The notes under the pieces are model-generated. The model had not been told where the DNA came from. It ran no database searches and saw only the letters and a list, made by a program, of their open reading frames with translations. The position numbers were made by a program, and so were the translations under genes. 64,000 bases of DNA from WTJY01 sp045105475. GTDB lineage: Bacteria > Chloroflexota > Anaerolineae > Promineifilales > Promineifilaceae. The stretch spans positions 1 through 64,000 of the forward strand of contig JBGCDP010000023.1 of assembly GCA_045105475.1 (NCBI GenBank), in the 5' to 3' direction. Shown here piece by piece: positions 45,010-54,375 of this stretch (the first letter of the stretch is position 1; the number at the start of each line of letters is the position of its first letter).

Positions 45010-45417
45010 ATCCGCATCAACCCTTGCCCCGAATCGTTGCTAATAAAGTGGTAGCTGGACCTTGAAATTATTGGGCTTCAATAACACAAAAGTAAATGGT
45101 TATCATGTCCAATCTTGGCGTCTAAAGGGCTATTTGTGCTCAATCAACCAGCCCATCAAACTTAGTCGAATCCTATGCACGGCTACTTACAAAATTACTT
45201 ACTTCAGCAGGGTCATAAGCCCAATTCACATTGCGTTTATTGAAAGGGGAGATTTTGGCCGTTATCCGCCAAATGTTGTTGGTCGGTTGATATATTGACT
45301 GTTGTTTTATTAACAGTCGAAGTCAGTTTTTGTCAATTCCCTTAGATTTTTGTTTGAAGTTAAAAATCTTTTCTGCTTGGTTTTTGGTGAAAAATCATAA
45401 GATTCTGTGTAAACCAA
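45010..45417. other. Intergenic region upstream of the copper operon
   Basis: About 400 bp of AT-rich DNA between divergent genes. A short inverted repeat, GACTGTT/AACAGTC (45297-45303, 45312-45318), is the only structure seen. A 78-codon plus-strand frame here lacks a Shine-Dalgarno and family resemblance, and I do not call it. Confidence 0.5.
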
Positions 45418-45475
45418 TTGACACCGATGCCGTTTAAAGGCAAAATCTAACCATACCCCCATGGGGGGGGTGTGG
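45418..45475 (+). promoter_or_regulatory. csoR promoter with CsoR operator
   Basis: TTGACA (45418-45423) is followed 17 bp later by a weak -10 CAAAAT (45441-45446). Just downstream the G/C-tract pseudo-palindrome ATACCCCCATGGGGGGGGT (within 45451-45475) has the form of CsoR boxes (TACCCnnnnGGGTA-like). Apo-CsoR would block the promoter and Cu(I) release it. Confidence 0.75.
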
Positions 45476-45510
45476 AAATCAGGCAGTTAGTTTATCTTGG
45501 ATAGTTAAGT

Positions 45511-45780
45511 ATGAAAGCGGAAACAAAAAAAACACTTGATCGCCGTTTGGCTAGCGCGGCCGGACATTTAAAAGGTATTCAGCGCATGGTCGATGAAGAT
45601 AAATATTGTATCGATGTGATCAAGCAGATTCAGGCTGTTCAGGCGGCTTTGGACAAAGTTAAAACGATCATTTTAGATGAGCATTTGCACACCTGTGTGT
45701 CGGCCGCGATTCGCGGGGACGATGTGGCAGAGCGAGAGAAAATGCTGGCTGAAGTGACAAGCGTATTTGAATTAGGATAA
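45511..45780 (+). CDS. csoR: Copper-sensing transcriptional repressor CsoR
   Basis: The 89-aa all-helical CsoR/RcnR (DUF156) protein has RRLASAAGHLKGIQRMVDEDKYC as its N-terminal helix. The Cu(I) ligands C33, H58 and C62 have exactly the C-x24-H-x3-C spacing of CsoR. It is the first gene of a csoR-copZ-copA operon (7 bp and 24 bp gaps), directly downstream of a CsoR box, so autoregulation by copper is clear. Confidence 0.95.
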   Translation: MKAETKKTLDRRLASAAGHLKGIQRMVDEDKYCIDVIKQIQAVQAALDKVKTIILDEHLHTCVSAAIRGDDVAEREKMLAEVTSVFELG

Positions 45781-45787
45781 AAAAATT

Positions 45788-45997
45788 ATGCAACGCAAAG
45801 TATTTACAGTAAACGAAATTTCGTGCGGACACTGCACAGGTGCGATTGAAGAAGAAGTGAGCGAAATCGCTGGGGTAACGTTAGTTGAGGCGGACATCGA
45901 CTCAAAACGGGTCATGGTCGAATTCGACACCCCGGCCGATTGGGACCAGATCAAAGCAAAGTTAATAGAGATTGAATATCCGCCAGTTGAAAGTTAA
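45788..45997 (+). CDS. copZ: Copper chaperone (HMA domain)
   Basis: A 69-aa ferredoxin-like HMA domain with the metal site SCGHCTGAIEE (C13, C16). The Gly-His between the cysteines differs from the common MTCxxC but occurs in CopZ-type chaperones. It should hand Cu(I) to the ATPase encoded 24 bp downstream. Confidence 0.93.
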   Translation: MQRKVFTVNEISCGHCTGAIEEEVSEIAGVTLVEADIDSKRVMVEFDTPADWDQIKAKLIEIEYPPVES

Positions 45998-46021
45998 TGG
46001 CTTTAAGCTGAGAGCTAAATT

Positions 46022-48469
46022 ATGGAAAAAACATTAACCGTGCCGGTGACCGGCATGACGTGCGCCAACTGTGCCAAAACAATATCTCGTCAGGCGAAAA
46101 AAGTTGAGGGAGTTTCTGCGGCCGATGTGAACTTTGCCAGCGAACGCTTAACGTTTAGCTGGGACTCAGCAGTAGCAACACCGAATGCTGTCATTGAACG
46201 CATCGAAAAAGCTGGTTTTGGCGTGCCTACCAATAGGGTTGAAATCCCTGTGGTGGGGATGACGTGCGTTAACTGCGCTAAAACGATCACACGCAAGCTC
46301 AACAAGTTGGATGGCGTTTTGGAAGCGGATGTTAACTTTGCCAACGAGCGAGCCATCGTCACAATGACGGCCGGGTCGCTTGAAAAAGGGGATCTAAACG
46401 CGGCGATTCGCTCAGCAGGGTTTGACATCGTTGAAGCTGATAGCGACGAAGAGCTAGAAGATGCAGAGGCGGCTGCTCGCCAAGCTGAAATCGAGCATCA
46501 ATGGCATCGATTAATCGTTGGTGCACTGTTTACCATTCCACTATTTGTGATCAGCATGGGGCGTGATTTCAGCCTGATTGGTGAATGGGCCAATGCACCG
46601 TGGGTGAACTATTTCTTTTGGGCATTGGCAACACCGGTTCAATTTTATGTTGGGTGGGACTACTATGTTGGCGCATATAAAAGCTTGCGCGCAGGTTCTG
46701 CCAATATGGACGTTTTAGTTGCGATGGGGTCAACTGTTGCGTATTTGCTCAGTATCGCTGTGATTTTTGCACTTGGAGCAAACTCCCATGCGTTTGGCCA
46801 CCATGTTTACTTTGAAACATCGGCCGTGATTATCACCCTAATTGTGGCAGGTAAACTGCTTGAGGCTCGTGCCAAAGGGCAGACAAGTGCTGCGATTAAG
46901 GCGTTAATCGGCTTGCGGCCCAAAACGGCTCGGGTGCAACGCAACGGCCAAGAAATCGAGATTTCACTGTCAGATGTGATTGTGGGCGACACGATTGTGA
47001 TCCGGCCGGGTGAAAAGATTCCGGTTGATGGGACGGTTTTGACTGGCAATTCGGCCGTTGATGAATCGATGTTGACGGGTGAAAGCCTACCGGTTGAAAA
47101 AGCGGTGGGTGATACGATCACAGGTGCCACACTGAACGGCCACGGCTTGATCACCATGCGGGCTGAAAAAATCGGCCGTGATTCTGCTCTGGCACAAATT
47201 ATTAAGTTAGTCGAGCAGGCTCAAGGGAGCCGAGCACCTATCCAGCGGGTTGTAGACCAAGTCTCTGCATGGTTTGTGCCAGCTGTTGTGGTAATCGCCC
47301 TTATTGTATTTGCCATTTGGTGGGTCGCTTCCGGTGATTTTGCGACGGCGTTACTCAGATTAACGGCCGTGCTTGTTATCGCCTGCCCGTGTGCGATGGG
47401 ATTGGCAACGCCGACTTCAATTATGGTTGGGGTTGGCAAAGGGGCTGAGAACGGCATTCTGTTCAAAAACTCTGAAGCTTTAGAGCAGGCGCATCAAGTC
47501 ACGGCGGTGGTGTTAGACAAAACCGGAACGATTACCAACGGTAAGCCGGTTGTGACGGACGTGACGGTGATAAACGAAAAGCTGCTCTTTTTGGCTGGTA
47601 GTGCTGAATTTGGTTCAGAACATCCTTTGAGCAAATCGATTATCGATCATGCGCTTGAGCAAGGTGTTGAACTGGTGCAGCCTGAAACGTTTGAAGCGAT
47701 TGCGGGGCATGGAATCAAATCTATTGTCGAAGGCCAGACGGTTTTGGTTGGTAACAAGCGGCTGATGGAGCGGGAAAATATCGACACGGCCGACCTCATC
47801 CAGCAGGCAAATGCTCTGCAAGCACAGGCGAAAACCGTGATGTGGGTCGCTTTGGTTGAAAAAGATGGCGGCACACCGGCCGGACTCATCGCTGTGGCCG
47901 ACACGATTAAAGACGGATCACGCGAAGCGATTGAGAAGATGAAGGCGTCTGGATTGGAAGTGGTTATGCTGACCGGAGACAATCAAGCCACGGCTGATGC
48001 CATCGCACGGGAAGCTGGTTTAGATCGAGCGATTGGTGAGGTATTACCGGCCGATAAATCGGGCTATGTGCAAAAACTGCAGGCCGAAGGGCATTCTGTG
48101 GCGATGGTGGGTGATGGGATTAATGATGCACCCGCTTTGGCTCAGGCCGACGTGGGGATTGCGATTGGTACTGGCACCGATGTGGCCTTAGAAACGGCCG
48201 ATGTCGCCCTAATGCGTGGGGATTTACGCTCTGTACCACAGGCATTTGCCCTGTCAGGGGCAACGATTCGCAACATTCGGCAAAACCTTGGCTGGGCATT
48301 TGGCTATAACGTGGCTTTGATCCCGATTGCGGCCGGGGTGCTGGCCGGACTCACTTTTCTGCCGTTGTACTTACGTGAGCTTCATCCGATCTTGGCGGCC
48401 GGGGCAATGGCATTTTCAAGTATTAGCGTGGTGACAAACGCATTGCGGCTCAAGCAAGTACGCCTATAA
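46022..48469 (+). CDS. copA: Cu(I)-exporting P1B-type ATPase
   Basis: The 815-aa pump has two N-terminal HMA domains (GMTCANCAK at 11-19 and GMTCVNCAK about 79-87), eight membrane helices with CPC in IACPCAMGLATP (about 452-463), the actuator TGES (DESMLTGESLPVEK), the phosphorylation motif DKTGTITNG (about 498-506), the HP motif (SEHPLSKSI) and the hinge MVGDGINDAPALAQAD. It exports Cu(I) using ATP. Neighbouring csoR and copZ fix its substrate as copper rather than zinc or cadmium. Confidence 0.97.
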   Translation: MEKTLTVPVTGMTCANCAKTISRQAKKVEGVSAADVNFASERLTFSWDSAVATPNAVIERIEKAGFGVPTNRVEIPVVGMTCVNCAKTITRKLNKLDGVLEADVNFANERAIVTMTAGSLEKGDLNAAIRSAGFDIVEADSDEELEDAEAAARQAEIEHQWHRLIVGALFTIPLFVISMGRDFSLIGEWANAPWVNYFFWALATPVQFYVGWDYYVGAYKSLRAGSANMDVLVAMGSTVAYLLSIAVIFALGANSHAFGHHVYFETSAVIITLIVAGKLLEARAKGQTSAAIKALIGLRPKTARVQRNGQEIEISLSDVIVGDTIVIRPGEKIPVDGTVLTGNSAVDESMLTGESLPVEKAVGDTITGATLNGHGLITMRAEKIGRDSALAQIIKLVEQAQGSRAPIQRVVDQVSAWFVPAVVVIALIVFAIWWVASGDFATALLRLTAVLVIACPCAMGLATPTSIMVGVGKGAENGILFKNSEALEQAHQVTAVVLDKTGTITNGKPVVTDVTVINEKLLFLAGSAEFGSEHPLSKSIIDHALEQGVELVQPETFEAIAGHGIKSIVEGQTVLVGNKRLMERENIDTADLIQQANALQAQAKTVMWVALVEKDGGTPAGLIAVADTIKDGSREAIEKMKASGLEVVMLTGDNQATADAIAREAGLDRAIGEVLPADKSGYVQKLQAEGHSVAMVGDGINDAPALAQADVGIAIGTGTDVALETADVALMRGDLRSVPQAFALSGATIRNIRQNLGWAFGYNVALIPIAAGVLAGLTFLPLYLRELHPILAAGAMAFSSISVVTNALRLKQVRL

Positions 48470-48562
48470 TCGACCTGTTCGTTTTGCACAAGTGATCAGC
48501 CAGTTCGAATCTTCTGATCGATTTTGTATCAGTTGATTATCTTAAACAACGGAGGTTTCGCT

Positions 48563-48859
48563 ATGAACGTTCTGCTTGAAAATCCGATTCTTATTGCACT
48601 TTTGCTTATTTTCTTTGGGACTTTGACTTACAACATTTACTCGAAGCAAAGGACAAAAGAAGAGTATGAATGTCCAAAATGCCAGTCACATGACGTGATA
48701 GAAACAGGCCACACCACCAAACAATCGCGGACAGTCATGCCAACCGGGGCGGGAACTCCGGCCGGTGGTGATGTGCGATTGCAGCTCGATATGAAGCTAG
48801 ACCTGCGGTGTAAAAATTGTGGCAACGGGTTTAAACGAGATGTAACGCGTACCTACTAA
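48563..48859 (+). CDS. Small membrane-anchored zinc-ribbon protein
   Basis: A 98-aa protein from the ATG at 48563, chosen for its GGAGG Shine-Dalgarno. One N-terminal membrane helix (NPILIALLLIFFGTL) is followed by a zinc ribbon split by a Gly/Thr loop: YECPKCQSHDV and LRCKNCGNGF. Function unknown. It lies 93 bp after copA and has its own terminator, so it may be the last gene of the copper transcript or separate. Confidence 0.75.
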   Translation: MNVLLENPILIALLLIFFGTLTYNIYSKQRTKEEYECPKCQSHDVIETGHTTKQSRTVMPTGAGTPAGGDVRLQLDMKLDLRCKNCGNGFKRDVTRTY

Positions 48860-48878
48860 GCCCCAAATTAATTAAGAC

Positions 48879-48916
48879 AAAAAGCCCCATTAGGCTCTTA
48901 CCTAATGGGGCTTTTT
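48879..48916. terminator. Perfect bidirectional intrinsic terminator
   Basis: A 16-bp perfect stem (48879-48894 and 48901-48916) with a 6-nt loop starts with AAAAA and ends with TTTTT, so it can work on both strands. It closes the zinc-ribbon (and perhaps copper) transcript. Confidence 0.95.
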
Positions 48917-49043
48917 ATTTGGCTGGGACAGTCTGAGCAAGCAATTGTTCGGCCGGTCTACTGAGCTTTGTTATTGGCGATGACCATGTCTTCAACATAA
49001 ACTAATCGGCTTGAACTTAAATCTTTATTCCTAAGGCTATAAC

Positions 49044-50441
49044 ATGACAAACAAATCGATTCACGATGATATGCGGGAGCAGCTTGCGAGCAAGCACCTT
49101 TTTGAACAAGCCAAACAATATGCGTTTGATTACATTGATTCGGTGAATGATCGGCCGGTTTTTCCCATTGATGATGCGTTAGCCAACTTAGCCATCTTTG
49201 ATGAGGCTGTACCTGAAACGCCTCAAGACGGGGCCAAAATCCTCAAGCTTTTAAACGATTATGGTGCGCCAGCGACAACGGCGATGACGGGCGGCCGGTA
49301 TTTTGGCTTTGTGAACGGAAATGTGATCACCACCGCGTCGGCCGCTCGTTGGATGGCTGGGGTGTGGGATCAAAACGCAGCTTTGTATGTGATGTCCCCC
49401 ATCGCGGCCAAGCTGGAGCAGGTCACCGAAGCATGGTGCGCCGATCTGCTGGGGCTAGCTCCGGATACGGCGATGGGATTGGTCGGTGGCACCTCTGTTG
49501 CAAATATGTGTGGCCTAGCGGCCGGGCGACACGCTATCTTGCAAAAAAAAGGTTGGGACGTAAACGCTGACGGGCTGTTTGGCGCTCCGCCGATTCGGGT
49601 GATTGTCAACGAGCAGGCGCATAGCTCAGTTTGGAAAGGTTTGGCATTGCTGGGCTTAGGCAACCAGCGGGTTGAGAAAATCGCGGCCGATGACCAGGGG
49701 CGGATGATCGTTGGGGAGCTACCAGGGCTAGATGATAGCTGTATGCTGATTTTGCAGGCGGGGCATGTGAGTAGCGGCTCGTTTGACCATTTTGATGAGA
49801 TATGTGATTTGGCCAATAAAGCTGGCGCGTGGGTCCATATCGACGGGGCATTTGGACTGTGGGCTGCTGTGTCAAAGCGGTTAAACGTTTTAACAAAAGG
49901 GATCGAAAAAGCTGACTCATGGGCCGTTGACGGCCATAAAACGCTCAACACGCCGTATGATTGCGGGATTGTGCTGTGTAAGCATCGATCTGCTCTAAAT
50001 GCAGCAATGGCGGCAACTGGCTCGTACATTCAGCCCAGTGATAATCGAGACAGCATGTTTTACACGCCTGATATGTCCCGGCGGGCACGTTCAATCGAGC
50101 TATGGGCCACGCTCAAATATTTGGGTCGCAACGGGGTTGAACAATTGATGGATGAGATGGTGGCACGCGCGCAAGAGTTTGGCGCGCAGCTCAGCGCGGC
50201 CGGGTTTAGCATTCAAAACGAAATTGTGTTTAACCAATGCTTGGTCAAATGTGACTCGCCCGAAGAAACGGCCGCGACGCTGGCCCATGTACAAAAGTCT
50301 GAAACGATGTGGTGTGGGGGTGCTGAGTGGTTGGGTGAACCGGCGATTCGAATTAGTGTCTGTTCGTGGATGACGACGGCAGAAGATGTGGGGCTGAGCG
50401 TGCAGGCATTGGTGGAAGCACGAGAAAAAGCTAGAGGCTAG
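49044..50441 (+). CDS. Group II PLP-dependent decarboxylase
   Basis: The 465-aa fold-type I enzyme shows the PLP Lys in DGHKTLNTPYD (about K297), the aldehyde-side IDGAFGLWAA Asp, and GLVGGTSVANMCGLAAGR and QAGHVSSGSFDHFDEI, as in glutamate/aromatic-amino-acid decarboxylases. Substrate not assignable; TGSYIQPSDNRDSMFYTPDMSRRAR suggests the aromatic-type branch. It is encoded alone. No Shine-Dalgarno is visible. Confidence 0.88.
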   Translation: MTNKSIHDDMREQLASKHLFEQAKQYAFDYIDSVNDRPVFPIDDALANLAIFDEAVPETPQDGAKILKLLNDYGAPATTAMTGGRYFGFVNGNVITTASAARWMAGVWDQNAALYVMSPIAAKLEQVTEAWCADLLGLAPDTAMGLVGGTSVANMCGLAAGRHAILQKKGWDVNADGLFGAPPIRVIVNEQAHSSVWKGLALLGLGNQRVEKIAADDQGRMIVGELPGLDDSCMLILQAGHVSSGSFDHFDEICDLANKAGAWVHIDGAFGLWAAVSKRLNVLTKGIEKADSWAVDGHKTLNTPYDCGIVLCKHRSALNAAMAATGSYIQPSDNRDSMFYTPDMSRRARSIELWATLKYLGRNGVEQLMDEMVARAQEFGAQLSAAGFSIQNEIVFNQCLVKCDSPEETAATLAHVQKSETMWCGGAEWLGEPAIRISVCSWMTTAEDVGLSVQALVEAREKARG

Positions 50442-50489
50442 TTAGGTACTGGACATCAAATCAGTTGCCCAGCACCTAGCTGTCTAAAT

Positions 50490-50795
50490 TTACATTTTAA
50501 AGGTTTCGTATACGCTGACCTGCCCACCGTGCTGGGTATGCGGGTGATTCTTCACCTTTTCTACAGCATCATCCAATGAGTCTGCTGAGATGACGGTGTA
50601 GCCGGTTAGAGCTGGGGCGTCGTCGCTTACGCCATCGGCCGACACCTGTTTAGATTGACTAAACGGATTACCACCATCAACAACCGCTTCGCCCATTTGG
50701 CCGTACCATGCACCCCAAGCTGCCATAACCTTTGCTGATTCCTCTTCTGATTCTGGCATGGTGCCACCGGTATAAACTAATACAAAATTTGTCAT
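50490..50795 (-). CDS. YCII-related domain protein
   Basis: The 101-aa protein starts FVLVYTGG and contains MAAWGAWYGQMGEAVVDGGNPF and GYTVISADSLDDAVEKVKNHP, the pattern of the small YCII/DGPF-type ferredoxin-like domain family. Role unknown; related domains sit near sigma factors. It is divergent from the SDR gene. AAGGAGA precedes the start. Confidence 0.85.
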   Translation of the reverse strand: MTNFVLVYTGGTMPESEEESAKVMAAWGAWYGQMGEAVVDGGNPFSQSKQVSADGVSDDAPALTGYTVISADSLDDAVEKVKNHPHTQHGGQVSVYETFKM

Positions 50796-50929
50796 TTTAT
50801 TGTCTCCTTAACTGAAAGATTTTCTGGAATAAATGTTTCCATTACCAATACGACGAACGAGTTTTGCCAAAATCGACATATTAGACAATCTATTTTAAAA
50901 TCCGTTAAATTAAACTCTGAGGAAAAATA

Positions 50930-51634
50930 ATGATAAACGAAAAAGTAGCGATTCTCACGGCTGCAGGTAGTGGTATGGGAGCAGCAAGCGCACGCAAATT
51001 GGCGGCCGATGGGTATAAAGTAGCCATTTTATCTTCATCTGGTAAAGGTGAGGCGTTGGGTCAGGAATTAGGCGGGATCGGTATGACGGGCTCGAATTTG
51101 GTTCCGGCTGATCTTGAAAAGCTGGTTAGGTTGACGATGGAGACTTACGGCCGGATCGATGCGGTGGTCAACAGTGCCGGGCACGGGCCAAAGGGTGATG
51201 TGCTTTCGATCAGTGATGAGGATTGGCATTTAGGGATGGATTATTACCTGATGCCGGCCGTGCGGATGGCCCGTTTGGTGACGCCGATTATGGAAGCGGC
51301 CGGTGGCGGGGCGATTGTCAATATTTCGACGTTTGCTGTGTTTGAGCCAGATCCTAGTTTCCCAACCTCGGCCGCGTTTCGGGCGAGCTTAGCCGCTTAC
51401 TCAAAACTCTTTGCTGATAAATACGCTTCTAAAAATGTGCGGATGAATAACGTGTTGCCTGGCTTTATCGACAGCTTGCCAGAAAAAGCGGAATGGAAGG
51501 CCCGTATCCCGATGGGTCGCTATGGTACGGCCGATGAAGTGGCTGCAACGGTGGCATTTTTGGTTTCAGACGGGGCAGCTTATATCACAGGACAAAATCT
51601 GCGGATTGATGGCAGTCTGACGCGGAGCGTATAG
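50930..51634 (+). CDS. Short-chain dehydrogenase/reductase-like protein lacking the catalytic Tyr and Lys
   Basis: The 234-aa Rossmann protein has the cofactor motif TAAGSGMGAASA, NSAG and the C-terminal VLPGFIDSLPE and TGQNLRIDGSL. The canonical YxxxK is altered: in AAFRASLAAYSKLFADKYA the positions of Tyr and Lys are Phe and Leu, while the preceding Ser (NIST) is kept. It therefore probably belongs to a divergent SDR group with weak or different activity. GAGGAAAAAT precedes the ATG. Role unknown. Confidence 0.85.
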   Translation: MINEKVAILTAAGSGMGAASARKLAADGYKVAILSSSGKGEALGQELGGIGMTGSNLVPADLEKLVRLTMETYGRIDAVVNSAGHGPKGDVLSISDEDWHLGMDYYLMPAVRMARLVTPIMEAAGGGAIVNISTFAVFEPDPSFPTSAAFRASLAAYSKLFADKYASKNVRMNNVLPGFIDSLPEKAEWKARIPMGRYGTADEVAATVAFLVSDGAAYITGQNLRIDGSLTRSV

Positions 51635-51682
51635 TGGGCTTAGCTTAGCTACTTATTCTCCTTTGCTCTCGGCTCTCCGATT

Positions 51683-52591
51683 TTAAACCACGGCCAATAT
51701 GAGTGTGAGTGTTACCACGCTGGCTAATGTTGAAAATAGCACCGTGCGTGTGACAAAATCGGGGAGCAGATCATATTCGAGGGCGATAATCGAGGTGAGT
51801 ACGGCCGCTGGCATGGCTGCCTGCATAATCCCTGCACCACGTTCAATTCCGTCTAGCCCAAAAAAGCCGACAAAAACAAAGGCTAAAGCTGGGGAAATTA
51901 GTAAACGAATACCAGACACGATCAGGGTATCTTGATCTAGTTTGAGCGATTTTGTGCTAGCCAACTGGACGCCTAACGCAACGAGCATCACAGGGACCAT
52001 CGCCTGCCCCAATAGCCCAACAATTCGGTCTACCATGATAGGTGTTGAAATATCAAACCAATTGATGAGAATTGCTGGGACTGTGGCGATAAGAGCAGGG
52101 GTCTTAAATACTTCAAGCACCGCTGTTCCGCTGCTACCCCTGTGCCAGTTAGCCGCCATGACGCCGATGATAAAAGAGATCACCAAGATGCCAAGAAAGT
52201 AAACGGTCGCAGCTTCTAACGCGACCTCGCCTAAATGGAACTGGATAATGGGGAACCCAAAATTACCGACATTTCCAAATACGGCGATAAGGGTGTACGC
52301 GCCGATCATCTTGGGCGATTTGCCTAATATCCATGCAACGAAAAAACCAACAATCGCAACAGAAATATGCACAATGGCCGTATAGCTAAGCATGCGGATG
52401 GCTAAGTCTGCTTCGATTGTGGCATTGCTCAAGGTAGAAAAAACGAAGGCCGGAATAAATAAAAAGTAGGCGGTGCGCGACAGCGTTCGAGCTTCTAGCC
52501 CCAAACGTGGCCCAGCAATCCAGCCGATGGCAACCAGCGCAAAAACCGGCGTGATGACATTGAGAAATATTGAGACGAGTTGTGCATTCAT
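51683..52591 (-). CDS. AEC family transporter
   Basis: The 302-aa protein has ten hydrophobic segments arranged as two five-helix halves, beginning ITPVFALVAIGWIAGPRLGL and containing YTLIAVFGNVGNFGFPI, typical of the auxin-efflux-carrier family. Bacterial members transport organic acids such as malate; substrate unknown. Convergent with the SDR gene. Confidence 0.9.
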   Translation of the reverse strand: MNAQLVSIFLNVITPVFALVAIGWIAGPRLGLEARTLSRTAYFLFIPAFVFSTLSNATIEADLAIRMLSYTAIVHISVAIVGFFVAWILGKSPKMIGAYTLIAVFGNVGNFGFPIIQFHLGEVALEAATVYFLGILVISFIIGVMAANWHRGSSGTAVLEVFKTPALIATVPAILINWFDISTPIMVDRIVGLLGQAMVPVMLVALGVQLASTKSLKLDQDTLIVSGIRLLISPALAFVFVGFFGLDGIERGAGIMQAAMPAAVLTSIIALEYDLLPDFVTRTVLFSTLASVVTLTLILAVV

Positions 52592-52955
52592 AAGCGCTAT
52601 CTGACCGGTATTGTCTTGGAGAATTATTTGCTCCCATTAGAAAATGAGGCGGGCATTTTATCAGATATTGCGGAGTGGGGAGATGGTGGACAAACAAAAA
52701 TGGCTGAACCCATATATTCACCTGTAAAAGGCTATCAATTTTGGTCGCTAGTGTCGCTAGTTTTGAAAAGGATTGCTAAACGGCCGGCTCCTCTTTTAGG
52801 TATGTGGCTGAACTAAAGGGCTATGCAAAATGGCAAGCCTAATCTAGATTTACTATTTATTTATCGCTTCGATTCGCCTAATTTATTCAAGCAGGAGGGT
52901 CTTTCAACTAATCTGTTGAGGAAGAACATACAATCTATTGATGAGAGAAATCGCC
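52592..52955. other. Intergenic region
   Basis: About 360 bp between divergent genes. A 78-codon frame overlaps the transporter start but lacks a Shine-Dalgarno and protein-like pattern. CGGCCG occurs at 52781-52786. No clear promoter, repeat or RNA is seen. Confidence 0.45.
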
Positions 52956-53162
52956 ATGAGCTTGAATACAAGTCAGTTTAAATCAGCCTATACGGCTAAA
53001 GTTGTTTTGCCGAAAAATTATAGGGATCAAGAATTGCAAAGGCCAGAGGGTAAATTAGCCGTTTTGCCCGAATACCGTTGGCCGTTAATCGAGGTTTCGC
53101 CTGCCGCTTTTTTTGCGATACTTATTGTTCTGGGATCCCTTGTCTATATTTTCGCCTCTTAA
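52956..53162 (+). CDS. Small tail-anchored membrane protein
   Basis: A 68-aa protein from the ATG at 52956 (AGAGAA upstream; another ATG at 52941 is possible). The first ~45 residues are polar and basic; the last ~20 (AFFAILIVLGSLVYIFAS) form one C-terminal membrane helix. Not recognised; no neighbouring gene is co-directional close by. Confidence 0.5.
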   Translation: MSLNTSQFKSAYTAKVVLPKNYRDQELQRPEGKLAVLPEYRWPLIEVSPAAFFAILIVLGSLVYIFAS

Positions 53163-53250
53163 ACACAAAATTTGGCTGCTAATTAACCCTGAAAGCCACC
53201 CCTGAAACGAGCGAGTCACTCCCTTTAGCAAAAATATTTATACCGTAAGC

Positions 53251-53667
53251 CTAGATTGATCGAATCGAGCCTTTTAAGCGCGTGCCGTTAACGCGGCTCA
53301 TAACCGCTGTGTCAATCAGTGCTCCCAACGATATGCCAGCGGTGTAAGCGATAATGTCTGACCACAGGAAGCTATAGCCAATAATCAAGCCAATCAACTT
53401 GTACGTGCGCAAATAATCTAGCCAAGCTGGATGAAATAACTGTGTTATCTCGATGATGTAGGTTGTGGCAAGTGTGACAAGAAAAGCTGTCAGGGTCTCC
53501 CACCTAAAGAATAGGCGATAAAGGAAAAAGATCATCATTGCCCAAATAAAATCGCCCGCATAGGTGGTGTACCAGAGCGGGTAGTTGTTGGGTGTAATCC
53601 TTGTTGGCAGCCCAATAGCAAAAAGAAGTAGAATGATTGGAATATAGATTTTTAGTTTTTGTTGCAT
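53251..53667 (-). CDS. DUF2809 family membrane protein
   Basis: The 138-aa protein has four membrane helices and matches DUF2809: GLPTRITPNNYPLWYTTYAGDFIW, then TYIIEITQLFHPAWLDYLR and LGALID near the end. Function unknown; encoded alone. Confidence 0.88.
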   Translation of the reverse strand: MQQKLKIYIPIILLLFAIGLPTRITPNNYPLWYTTYAGDFIWAMMIFFLYRLFFRWETLTAFLVTLATTYIIEITQLFHPAWLDYLRTYKLIGLIIGYSFLWSDIIAYTAGISLGALIDTAVMSRVNGTRLKGSIRSI

Positions 53668-53829
53668 AGCTGATTGACTCTTTAATTTAGACGGCCCGTT
53701 TTGGACGGTAGATTTTTAGAGAATATCAAGAGCGTATCATCGGTTGACCTTAAATCTAAACACTCAAGTGCCCGATGTGATATTGCTGTTGTTAGACGGC
53801 CTTAGATTGGCCGGTGATGGATACGATAT

Positions 53830-54171
53830 ATGATGAACCCAGACCAAGTTCGTGAATTTGCACTGTCTTTGCCTGAGTCGGAAGAGAAAGGGCATTTTGG
53901 GAACCCAGATTTCCGGACACGAAATAAGATTTTTTGCACCCTACAAATCGAGGAAAATACGGCCGTTCTAAAGTTAACACTTGAAGATCAGGAAGCGGTT
54001 ACGACCTTGCAGCCAGAGGTATTTGAGTTGGGCGGTTGGAGCCATCAAGGTTGGACAAAGGTTAATTTAGCTAAGGTTGAAATGGGAGAGTTTAAGGCGT
54101 TAATGGTGTTGGCTTGGAAGAAGCTAGCGGCTAAACGGGCAATAAAAGTCTATGAGGGTCAAATAGGCTAG
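53830..54171 (+). CDS. MmcQ/YjbR family protein
   Basis: A 113-aa protein with the family pattern MNPDQVREFALSLPESEEKGHFGNPDFR then GGWSHQGWTKVNL and a C-terminal AWKKLAAKRA. The CyaY-like fold is often annotated as DNA-binding, but its role is unclear. A likely hairpin (TTAGCCCA/TGGGCTAA, 54175-54221) follows. Confidence 0.9.
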   Translation: MMNPDQVREFALSLPESEEKGHFGNPDFRTRNKIFCTLQIEENTAVLKLTLEDQEAVTTLQPEVFELGGWSHQGWTKVNLAKVEMGEFKALMVLAWKKLAAKRAIKVYEGQIG

Positions 54172-54375
54172 CGGTTAGCCCAGAGCACTGTCTAACCACT
54201 TGAGATCAACTGATGGGCTAATGTAATCATTGAGGATGAGCTTATCTTGACGTTTCATTAACTTTTTAGGTTATTTAAAAAAAGCCATGAAAATTGACTC
54301 TGCTTAAATCGATGAAAAGATTATTTGTCTGCTCCAATGACAATTTACTAATGACCAGGCTCGCGCTAATTAAAT

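Noticed and set aside
45062..45298. 78-codon plus-strand frame upstream of csoR
   Set aside because: No ribosome site, odd composition and a position in the regulatory region of the copper operon.
49370..50029. 219-codon minus-strand frame opposite the PLP decarboxylase
   Set aside because: The plus strand carries a clear conserved enzyme; the antisense frame is compositionally a shadow.
52580..52816. 78-codon plus-strand frame at the transporter 5' end
   Set aside because: Overlaps the AEC gene start, lacks a Shine-Dalgarno and shows no protein-like pattern.
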